Position numbers and translations under genes: made by a program
Part shown: one piece after another, positions 1 through 7,900 of the stretch
Layout of the letters: every line of letters starts with the position of its first letter
Numbering within the stretch: the first letter of the stretch is position 1
Notes under the pieces: model-generated
Seen by the model: the letters and a program-made list of their open reading frames with translations, nothing else
The model's database searches: none
Told to the model about the DNA's origin: nothing
From: CAZJHX01 sp964545715
GTDB lineage: Bacteria > Myxococcota_A > UBA9042 > GCA-2863065
Reading direction: 5' to 3'
Assembly (NCBI GenBank): GCA_964545715.1
Contig: CAZJHX010000222.1
Location: 1-14,060, forward strand
Length of the DNA: 14,060 nucleotides

Positions 1-1
1 G

Positions 2-396
2 CCCTGGGTGAAGCAGCAACTCAGGGAGGCGACCGCCTGGGGCGAGACGCCTCGGTTGCTGATTCACGACAACGACGGCATCTACGGCCAGTACCGGCCG
101 CGGCTCACTGTCGAGAAGGACGGGAAGAAGCGGAGCTGCAGGAGCCACCTCGACAGGTGGCTCGACGAAGTAATGGACATCCGCGGGCTCCCGATCCCGT
201 CAGGTGCAGAAACTCCGCCGAGCCCGCAGCACAGCGATTTCGGGGACTTCCCAGCAGCGTGCAATCTCGACCAGGATCGAGGTCCACGCGCCAGTTGATC
301 ATCGCCGACGACCCCGCTCGCCGGCTCGACGGTCGCGTAGCCTGTCGAGAGCGGCTCGGCGGAACGCTGAAGTTCTACTACCGGGAAGCGGCCTGA
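2..396 (+). pseudogene. Decayed integrase-core (rve/DDE) transposase remnant
   Basis: Bases 2 to about 210 read in frame 2 as a piece of a DDE-type integrase core: WVKQQLREATAWGE, then IHDNDGIYGQ, which corresponds to the second catalytic Asp strand (usually RDRD), then RGLPIPSGAE, which corresponds to the usual GxPIPYGAPNA segment before the catalytic Glu. From about 285 to 396 the reading continues in frame 1 as RLDGRVACRERLGG and then KFYYREAA followed by a stop; this resembles the usual C-terminal end of these transposases (LGGLxxxYxxAA). The part that should carry the catalytic Glu and the YYN/RPH region is missing, and the two halves are in different frames. The gene is therefore dead through an internal deletion plus a frame change. 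Its 5' part lies beyond the left edge. Family recognition is from memory of conserved motifs; the exact IS family is not assignable. Confidence 0.72.
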
Positions 397-598
397 CCGC
401 AACTCGTGGATTGGTGGGATGCTCGAGGTCGGCCACGCCTGGAGAGTCGACGTGTGGCTGGGGCCTCGATCCCAGCCAGATCGGGCTCTCTCCGGACGGC
501 ATCAAGAGCGCCTCCCGACTGCCTGACCACTCTGGTCGGTGCTCGAACGCGAGCTTCAAGAGGTTCTGGACGGCCCTGTGCGACGGGAAAGAGCCTCG
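397..598. other. Intergenic stretch with no recognisable gene
   Basis: Between the transposase remnant's stop and the hairpin after the OmpA-family gene I see no convincing coding region on either strand. The open frames here give Arg/Ser-rich translations with no motif, as expected from GC-rich DNA. No clear inverted repeat or target duplication for the dead element could be recognised. The stretch may hold further decayed mobile-element DNA. Confidence 0.5.
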
Positions 599-630
599 GC
601 GCTGATTTCGCACCCCACGGGGTCAGGCGC
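599..630 (-). terminator. Possible hairpin terminator after the operon
   Basis: Directly after the stop codon of the last operon gene, the minus strand can fold. GCGCCTGA (630-623) pairs with TCAGCGC (605-599), with one bulged C, and a small inner ACCC/GGGT stem lies between. No proper T-tract follows, only a short CTCTTT after several bases. This is a weak intrinsic-terminator candidate; its main support is its position at the end of the co-directional gene run. Confidence 0.28.
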
Positions 631-2004
631 TTAGGGGGTCTCCACGATGTGGAACTCCACCCGGCGGTTGGCTTCTCTGGCGCGGGCCGACGTGCCCCGG
701 ACGATGCGTTTGGCGGCGCCGCGACCTACCGCGAACAGGCGGGTTTCGGCGACGCCCAGCGAGACCAGGATGGTCTTGACCGCGACGGCGCGGCGCTTGG
801 AGAGGCGTAGGAAGCCGGCTTGATCGGTGTGGCCCTCGATGCGGACCCGGGTGACGTGGGGGTTGTCGTTCAGCAGCGCCGCTACCGCTATCAGCAGCTC
901 CATGCCGCCTTCGGCCATTCTGGCGCTGCGGGGGATGAAGTAGATCTTGTCTGCGATGACGATCTTGTTTTGGACGATGGCGACCCTGGCCGGCGGCGGG
1001 GTCGGCGGCGCGACGGGCTTGGCTATTGGTTTGGGTGCCGGGCGCGGCTGGGGTTTTTGGACCGGCTGGATGGGGGCCGGCAAAAAGAGCTCGGGCTCGG
1101 GCGGCTGCGGGGCCGGGGGGGACCAGGTCAGGCCGGCAAAGAGGCGGACCTCGGTGCTGCCATAGCCCTGGATGAAGCCGGCGCCGCCGCCTGCGGTCAC
1201 CGCCAGGCCCATGGCGGTCTGGTATCGGGCGCCCAGGATGCCCTCGGCGTAGGTCGTGTTCAGAGTGAACTCGCTGGAGGCGCCGTAGACTTCGCCGATC
1301 AGCGACAGGCGGTTGGGCAGCAGATCCACGCCCAGTCCCAGGCGCGCTGTGAGCTCGTGGCCCACCGTCAAAAACTTGTAGGTCTGGGCCTCGCGCAGGC
1401 GCGCGCCCACGTTGAGGGCGATGTGGACGCGGGTGGAGCGGTAGTCGGCGATCAGCGCCGGGGCAAAGGAGAGGCCATCGGAGACAAAGGCGTCGGCGGC
1501 GCCCGTGGGCAGCGAGACGCGCAGGTCCAAAGCCAGGCCGAAGCCGGGGCGCTCTTCGCCGCCGTCGTCGACATCGCGCTTGAGCAGACGGATTTTGGGC
1601 GACACGCGCAGGTCGCCGATCTGAGAGCCGGAGACCGACTGGGTGGGGGAGGCAAAGCCCGTGGGATCGCCGTCGTTGAACAGAAACACCGGCAGGGCGA
1701 CGCCCAGGTCGACCCAGCCCCACAGCGACAGGCTGGCCATCACGTCCAGGGTCAGCTGATCGCGCACGACCGCGTGGCGCTCGCCCGCCAGCGTGGTGCG
1801 GTCCACGAAGACCAGCGGGTTGTGACCGTAGTGCAGCACGGTGGACGCGGTGTAGTGCAGGTGCTCGGGCAGGTGCGAGCCCATCACCGTGAACATGTCG
1901 TGGTCGTGCGGTGACGGGCGAAAGACCTGGACGTTGATCGCCGCGTTGGGCTCTTGCGCTGTGGCCGAGCCGGCCAGCAGCAGCGCGATGATGAGTGCTC
2001 TCAT
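631..2004 (-). CDS. OmpA-family outer-membrane beta-barrel protein with peptidoglycan-binding domain
   Basis: A 457-residue protein. Residues 1-16 form a short signal peptide ending ATAQ. Residues ~17-300 alternate hydrophobic and polar residues with many Gly and aromatic positions (LSLWGWVDLGVALPVFLF, IGDLRVSPKIRLL), as in an outer-membrane barrel. A Pro-rich linker (~300-345, PAPQPPEPE, KPQPRPAPKP) leads to a C-terminal OmpA/MotB domain with VRIEGHTDQAG, LSKRRA, GVAETRLFAVGRG and EANRRVEFHIVE. The Asp of GHTD and the Arg of LSxRRA, which in this family bind diaminopimelate of peptidoglycan, are both present. The loop between them is about four residues shorter than usual and lacks the conserved Asn. 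The start ATG lies 2 nt after the stop of the preceding gene, with no clear Shine-Dalgarno sequence, so translation is probably coupled. Likely role: tying the outer membrane to the cell wall and anchoring the products of this operon; the latter is inference. Confidence 0.93.
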   Translation of the reverse strand: MRALIIALLLAGSATAQEPNAAINVQVFRPSPHDHDMFTVMGSHLPEHLHYTASTVLHYGHNPLVFVDRTTLAGERHAVVRDQLTLDVMASLSLWGWVDLGVALPVFLFNDGDPTGFASPTQSVSGSQIGDLRVSPKIRLLKRDVDDGGEERPGFGLALDLRVSLPTGAADAFVSDGLSFAPALIADYRSTRVHIALNVGARLREAQTYKFLTVGHELTARLGLGVDLLPNRLSLIGEVYGASSEFTLNTTYAEGILGARYQTAMGLAVTAGGGAGFIQGYGSTEVRLFAGLTWSPPAPQPPEPELFLPAPIQPVQKPQPRPAPKPIAKPVAPPTPPPARVAIVQNKIVIADKIYFIPRSARMAEGGMELLIAVAALLNDNPHVTRVRIEGHTDQAGFLRLSKRRAVAVKTILVSLGVAETRLFAVGRGAAKRIVRGTSARAREANRRVEFHIVETP

Positions 2005-2006
2005 GA

Positions 2007-4904
2007 TTACGGCGTCGGCTGGGCGTGCACGATGTATTCACCCAGACCCGGGCCGTACGCGGAGACCCGAATGGTGTAGGTGCCGGCCTCGGGCACCGTG
2101 ACCTGCTTGGCGGCCGCAAAGAAGCTCTCGCCGCTGTCCTCGTCGGCGGCGACGAGGTTGTCCTCGGCGTCGTAGACCAGGATGTCGGTGTCGGTGTCCG
2201 AGCCGCAATAAGGCAGGGTCTCAAAGTCGTAGGTGCCCGCCTGCAGCTGAACCGTGTAGCCGTCGATGTCGAAGGCCTGGTCGATGACGCCGTGCATCCG
2301 CTGGCCCAGGGTCAGCTCGATGGTCGCGTCGCCCAAAAGCTCGGGGTTGGTCAGCGCCGGTACGCACTCGCCGGGGCTCTGGGGCGTGCCGCTGCAGGCC
2401 TGATCGGCGCACTCGCAGTCCGCATTGGTCTTGCAGCGGGTGTCGCGCACCGACAGCACATACGCGCCCAGGTGGTCGGTCTCGTCGGCCACACGAATCG
2501 TGTAGATGCCGTCGGCCGGCGCCGTGAACTTGGCGATGTGGGCATAACCCTGGCCGCCGCTGTCCTTGTCGGTGGCCAGCACGTTGTCGCCGGTCTCGTC
2601 GTAGATCCACACCTGCGTGTCCACCGTGTCGCCGCAATAGACCGAGGTCTCGATCTCCACGGGCACGCCCGCCTGCAGCGTCACGCGGTACCAGTCCGCG
2701 TCGCCGAAGCCGTCGATGCTGCCGCGCACGTCCATGTCCACACCCATCGGCATGGCGTCCTGCGCCGCGTCGTTGGGCTCCGCCTCGGTCGCCATCGCCG
2801 GCACGCACTGGCCCGCCTGTGGACCCGCCAGCGCGCACATCATCTGCCCACACTCGCAGTCCAGGTTGGACGCGCACGGCGGCGGAAACTCGGCCTTCAC
2901 ATCCAGAAAGTAGGTGCCGGTGCCGGACGTCTCGTACGCGGTCACACCCACAAACCAGGTGCCGTCCTGGGTGATCTCCAGCTCTTGCAGCTTGGACCAC
3001 TTGCCCTGGCCGTTGTCGTCGTCGGACGCCTGCATCGTAAGCCCGTCGGGCTGATAGACCAGCAGCTGCGTGTCCAGCGGGCTGTTGCAGTGCGGGCGCG
3101 TCTCCACCGTCAGCAGCTGACCCTCCAGCAGGTCCACGGCGTACCAGTCGGTCTCGGCCAGCGGGTTGATCCAACCAAACGTGGTCAGCGTCTCGGCGCT
3201 CACCGCCAGCGGCGTCGCATCGTCGCCCGAGGCCGCTTCGCACAGCGCCGGCTGACCGCCGCACATCTCGATGGCCGTGCCCGCGCAAGCGCCCGCCGTG
3301 CAGGAGTCCAGCTCCGAGCAGGCGTCCGCGTCGTCGCACATGGTTCCGTCAGGGCGCTGCACGCTGGTGCACTCGCCGGTCTCGGCCTCGCACACACCCA
3401 ACACACAGTCGCCGTCCAGCGCCGAGCAGTCCTTGGGCGTGCCGCTGCACACCATCATGGCCTCGCCCTCGACACACACCGAGCTCTCGGTGCACGGGTT
3501 GCCGTCGTCGCACGCGTCGCCCGCGGCCTTGTCGGCACACACACACAGCGATACGGCGCCGGTGCACTGACCCGACACACACTGATCCTGGCCTGAGCAC
3601 ACGTTGTCGTCATTGCACGGCGTCTGGTCGGGCACCGGGGTCACGATGCACGCGCCCGTACCCTCTTCGCAGGTGCCCAGGCCGCACTGACCGTCCAGCG
3701 CGGTGCAGTCTATGGGCGTACCGGCGCAGTTGCCGAAGGTGCAGGAGTCGCCCGTGGTGCAGTCCGAGCCGTCGGTGCACTCCAAGCCGTCCAGCTTGGG
3801 GATCGGCACACACTCACCAAGCTGCGGGTTGCAGCCGCCCACGTTGCAGTCGCCGTCCAACGCCGAGCAGTCCTTTTGCAGCCCGACGCAGGCCCCGTCC
3901 TCGCAGGCATCCGCGATGGTGCAGCCGTCCGCGTCGTCACACGCCACGCCGTCCGGCTGGTCAAAACACGCGCACTCAGGACCCACGACCTGTTGCGCCT
4001 GGCACTGGCCCTCCGCGTCACACACGCCGACCTTGCAGGCGCCCACGTCCCACGACGAGCAGTCCTTGGCCACGCCCGTGCACGAGCCGGACAGGCACTG
4101 ATCGCTCAAGCTGCAGATGTCCCCGTCGTCGCACAGGCTGCCGTCCGGCACCTCGGTGGCGCCGCCGCAGGTGCCCAGCGCGCAGGTCTCGCCGTCGGTG
4201 CACGGGTTGTTGTCGTCGCAGACCGTGCCGTTGGGCCGATCCGCCAGCTCGCAGCCACCCGTATCGGGCTTGCACACACCGATTCGGCACATGCCGTCCA
4301 GGCTGCTGCAGTCGATGGGCTTGCCCACGCACACGCCGGACTGGCACTCGTCGATGGCCGTACACATGTCGGTGTCGTCACAGGCCTCGCCGTCGGGTCG
4401 GGCGGACGGCGCACACAGCCCGTTCTCCGGGTTGCAGCTGCGCGTGTGGCACGGCTCCAGCGTGTCGCCGCAGTCGACGGGAATGCCCTGGCAGCTGCCG
4501 GCCACGCACGCGTCTTCGTTGGTGCACAGGCTGTCGTCGTCACACTCGCGACCGTCCTCGCGCGGATCGGGCACGCACAGGCCGTCGGCGGGGTTGCACA
4601 CGCCCACGTTGCAGGCGTCGTCCAGCTCAGAGCAGCCGACCGTGGTGCCCACGCAGATCCCCGTGGAGCACATGTCCGCAATCGTGCACGCCTGGCCGTC
4701 GTCGCAGACCGTGGCGTCCGGCACCACACGGCCCAGACACACGCCGCCGCCGCAGCGATCGCCGTCAGTGCACGGGTTGCCGTCGTTGCATTTCACGCCG
4801 TCCTGCACGCCGTGGCAGAAGTCGTCTGAGATGCCCTCGCCTTCGATGCCGCTGCCGCAGCCGACGACCAGGAGTACCAATGAAGTCGTAATGAGGTGTT
4901 TCAT
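2007..4904 (-). CDS. Cys-rich repeat lipoprotein with three C-terminal PPC-like domains
   Basis: A 965-residue predicted lipoprotein. The signal MKHLITTSLVLLVVGC has a good lipobox (VVG-C16). Residues ~35-556 are eleven Cys-rich repeats of the type DGxxCDDxxxCTxxDxCxxGxCxG, most followed by xxxDCSxLDGxCxxGxCxxxxGxC. These resemble the Cys-rich repeats of slime-mould extracellular proteins (Dicty_CTDC type). Three beta-domains follow at ~571-670, ~725-823 and ~870-965. Each has the PPC (bacterial pre-peptidase C-terminal) pattern: a DWY or DGY core, then an LLVY, VWIY or ILVY strand, then a D-rich turn, then G(T/I)(W/Y)xxxV. The first and second PPC domains are separated by a short Cys module (DCECGQMMC), and the second and third by a similar one (DCECADQAC). 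The protein is probably held on the cell surface and rigidified by disulfides. In-frame ATGs further upstream (to 5483) lie inside the preceding gene and precede the lipoprotein signal, so 4904 is the start, 5 nt after that gene's stop. No catalytic domain was recognised. Confidence 0.94.
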   Translation of the reverse strand: MKHLITTSLVLLVVGCGSGIEGEGISDDFCHGVQDGVKCNDGNPCTDGDRCGGGVCLGRVVPDATVCDDGQACTIADMCSTGICVGTTVGCSELDDACNVGVCNPADGLCVPDPREDGRECDDDSLCTNEDACVAGSCQGIPVDCGDTLEPCHTRSCNPENGLCAPSARPDGEACDDTDMCTAIDECQSGVCVGKPIDCSSLDGMCRIGVCKPDTGGCELADRPNGTVCDDNNPCTDGETCALGTCGGATEVPDGSLCDDGDICSLSDQCLSGSCTGVAKDCSSWDVGACKVGVCDAEGQCQAQQVVGPECACFDQPDGVACDDADGCTIADACEDGACVGLQKDCSALDGDCNVGGCNPQLGECVPIPKLDGLECTDGSDCTTGDSCTFGNCAGTPIDCTALDGQCGLGTCEEGTGACIVTPVPDQTPCNDDNVCSGQDQCVSGQCTGAVSLCVCADKAAGDACDDGNPCTESSVCVEGEAMMVCSGTPKDCSALDGDCVLGVCEAETGECTSVQRPDGTMCDDADACSELDSCTAGACAGTAIEMCGGQPALCEAASGDDATPLAVSAETLTTFGWINPLAETDWYAVDLLEGQLLTVETRPHCNSPLDTQLLVYQPDGLTMQASDDDNGQGKWSKLQELEITQDGTWFVGVTAYETSGTGTYFLDVKAEFPPPCASNLDCECGQMMCALAGPQAGQCVPAMATEAEPNDAAQDAMPMGVDMDVRGSIDGFGDADWYRVTLQAGVPVEIETSVYCGDTVDTQVWIYDETGDNVLATDKDSGGQGYAHIAKFTAPADGIYTIRVADETDHLGAYVLSVRDTRCKTNADCECADQACSGTPQSPGECVPALTNPELLGDATIELTLGQRMHGVIDQAFDIDGYTVQLQAGTYDFETLPYCGSDTDTDILVYDAEDNLVAADEDSGESFFAAAKQVTVPEAGTYTIRVSAYGPGLGEYIVHAQPTP
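3236..4802 (-). repeat. Eleven tandem Cys-rich repeats within the lipoprotein gene
   Basis: Coding repeats with a core of about 25 residues, DGxxCDDgxxCTxxDxCxxGxCxG, often extended by a second half, DCsaLDGxCxxGxCxxxxGxC, giving units of about 30 or 48 residues. The copies start at D/N-G/A/Q residues in VKC, TVC, REC, EAC, TVC, SLC, VAC, LEC, TPC, DAC and TMC contexts. The first, fifth and ninth copies lack the second half or have it altered, and the sixth carries an inserted CAC segment. Spacing of Cys is strongly conserved while the residues between vary, so this is an old, selected array and not a fresh duplication. Confidence 0.85.
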
Positions 4905-4909
4905 GGTGT

Positions 4910-7900
4910 TTACAGCTCGTTGATCGGCCGCGACCGATAGCGGAAGTAAATAACGATGTCCTCGATGATCGGGCGCTCGTCTTCGGTGAGGCCCTCCCCC
5001 GTAATCCACGCCGTGTCCGTGGCGCCACCGCTGATGAACAGCGGCACGATGACCTTCCAGTCGGGCGACGCCAGGCTGCGGTCGCGTGCAAAGAAGCGCC
5101 AGCAGGTGCCGTCCAGCAGGTCGCCGTTGAGCTCCTCGTTGTTGATGCACGCCGAGAAGCTGCTGGAGCGCACGACAAACGCCGGCACGGTGTCTTTTTG
5201 AGCCTGCGCGCTCTGCGGCGCATAGCCGATCAGATGCTTGCGGATCGGGTAGCTGAGTACCGGCAGCGTGCCGATCTCCTCGACCACCGACTCGGCCTCG
5301 CAGGAGCGGATGAAGTCCATGCCGCCGCGCGCCAGCGTATAGCTGAACTGCGAGGAGCCCGTACCCAGGTTCTGGCCCACCACGTTGATGGCCACGTTGC
5401 CCGTCGGGATCTTCGTGCCCTCCTGGCTGCCCGGATCGTGCGGGTCCAACACCTGGTTGCACTCCAGCGGGTCGATCAGCCACTCAGGCCCGCCCGCCGT
5501 CGCCTCTTGCAGCTGCACGGTGACGCTGATCGGCAGCTCGATCTGGTCGGTCGGGTTCACACCGCGGATGCGCCGCTTCAGATACGGCGGCTGCGTGATC
5601 GTGTTGTGAAACTGCTGCCCGGCGGTGACCACCTTGCCGGTCTTGCCGTCCACGATGTCGCGCAGCTGCGGAAAGAGCTGGTCACGCACCGAGAAGCGCA
5701 GCACGCGCCCGTTGTTGTTGTAGTCGCAGTCGATCGCCTGCAGACCGCAGTACTGCATGGCCATCTTGTCCAGCTTCTCCACAAACTGATCGACGTCGTC
5801 CAACGTCACCAGCGCCAGCGACTCCGCGACAAGCTGCGCAGCCTCGCCCGGGGGCAGGTTGTAGTGGTGCGCAAACGCCAGCGTCATCCGGTTGGCGTAC
5901 TGCAGGATCTCGCGGAAGGTGGTGCCGGCCTCCTGAACCAGGTGGTCGCCCAGCAACACATAGCCGCTCTCGCGCCCGACCAGGTGCTCGGCCACAAACG
6001 TGACCTCCTTGTTGTAGCGATCGACCACATGCTGGGCCTGCCAGCGCAGATCCTCGATCTCGGCGCCCACGTTGAAGGACTCCTGGCTGAGGTGGTTGTA
6101 CTCGTCGATCAAGGGGTCGATCTCGCGCTCTTTGGAGATCAGCTCGGTGGCGACCTCCAGCTCAAACTGGGTGATCTCCTTGTCCTTCTCCAGCTGGTCC
6201 AGCAGGATGTCCAGGCCCTCGTTGATGGCGCCAAACGCCGTCTCGAAGAGGCCGCCCATGAAGACCGCAAACCCGGCGATGAGCGGATCCAGCAGCTTCT
6301 GCGGGCAGTCACTACCGTTGGAGAAGCCCACCAGGATCATGCAGTCGGCCGCGCCCGCAAACTCCGCGACGCCGCCGTTGGCGGACACAAAGATGCCGCT
6401 GACCACGTTCATCAGCAGCTGCACGCCGTTGACCACGCCTGCGGTGATGTTGAACTTCTTCTCCAGGCTCGCCCACTCCTTGCTGAAGTTGATGATCCCG
6501 TTCATCTCGCGGGCAAACGTCTCGATGCTGCCGATGACGATGCGCCGATCGAGATCGTGCAGGGCCTTCTGTTGCAACAGCGCGCCCATCCGACCACCCA
6601 CGCACGGCCGCTTCTGGCCGTTGATCTCCACCCACATGGACTCGCCGTCCAGCAGGCAGCGCGCCTGATCGTTGATGGGATCCACACCGATGTTGATGTC
6701 GTTGGACGCCTCGGACAGCGAGGCCACCACCTGGGCGCAGCTGTTCTTGCCGTCGTCCAGCTTGTTGCTGTAGTCCACGCACTCAAACGAGTAGTTCTCA
6801 GGGCACGTGGTCAGCGCCGCGGCCTGATCCGCACACTGCAGATAGTTCTCGGGCGTGACCTCGGTGCAGTCGATATCCGCGGGCTCGTTGACCTTGCCCT
6901 TCTCGTCCTTGGCCGCCGGGAACTTGCAGTTTCGGACCGACTCCCACTCTTTGTAGTTGTTGTACTTCTTGATCAGGTACTGGCAGTAGCTGTCCGTCGT
7001 GCTGTTGGGGTTGGACGGATCCGGATCGCCGCACATCTCAGCCAGGCTGTCCTCCATGGTCAGCTGGCTCTCCAGCAGCGAGCCCTCCAGCTCGTCCAGG
7101 TCTTCCAACGCGCCCTGCAGGTTGTCCACGGCCCAGCCGACCTGCGACTTGGCGTCTTCCATGAGCCCGCCCTCGCCGTCCTCGCCGACCAGCACGTCCC
7201 GATAGTTGACCCAGTTGGTCGTGTCCGGGTTGCTGTTCTCAAAAAAGACGACCCCGGGCTGGTTGCCCAGCGGGTTGCGCTTGGGGTTGAGCTGCTGCAG
7301 GACGACCTGGCCCTCTTCGAGCAGCGCGGCGGCCTCGCCCTTGTAGCTGAACAGCTCTTTCTGCCACTTCTCCTGCAGGCTCATCAGGTAGACCTGCAGC
7401 AAGAACTCCTGCTGCATCATGTGGTTGGCGTAGAGGAAGTCGGAGTCGCCGGCGCCCATGAAGATGCGGCGCTTCAGGTCGACAAGCTCGGAGACCGCGC
7501 TCATGCGATCCTCCACAATCGTCTGCATGATCTTCAGCCAGTCGTAGCCCATCTGCTTGAAGGCCTTGGCCGGCCACATGTGCAGCACTTTTCCGGCCGC
7601 CGGACCGGCGATCAGGTCGACAAGCTGGTCGTAGCGCCCCACGGCCTCGCGCAGGCGGTCGGCCTTGTAGCTGAGCGCCGCGCCCTGGGCAAACGGGTTG
7701 ACCTCGTTGCGAAACAGCACCAGAAAGGCGTCCGAGCGCGCGCGATCCGCGCTGAACTTCAGAATCTGGCCCAGGTCCTGCCAGAAGCGGTTGTGCTCCT
7801 GCAGCGTAAACAGCGCCTTGGCGTCACCGGCCGTGGCCGGGCAGCCCTCGGTCGGGATGGTGTCCACGCAAAAGAGGTCCTGCTCGCCGTCCAGCGGGTT

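Noticed and set aside
204..605. A 133-residue plus-strand frame across the transposase remnant and the intergenic region
   Set aside because: It matches neither of the two readable transposase frames and has an Arg/Ser-rich translation without motif.
623..2224. A 533-residue minus-strand frame overlapping the OmpA-family gene
   Set aside because: The translation is Arg/Pro-rich low-complexity and crosses two well-supported genes; the OmpA frame has a signal peptide and family motifs.
2025..4829. Long plus-strand frames opposite the Cys-rich lipoprotein gene (2025-3596, 3876-4829)
   Set aside because: Their Val/His/Ala/Arg composition is the antisense image of the Asp/Cys/Gly repeats; there is no start context or domain support.
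4905..5483. Extended N-terminus for the Cys-rich lipoprotein starting at 5483
   Set aside because: The extra 193 residues overlap the end of the preceding gene in another frame and would bury the lipoprotein signal and its lipobox.
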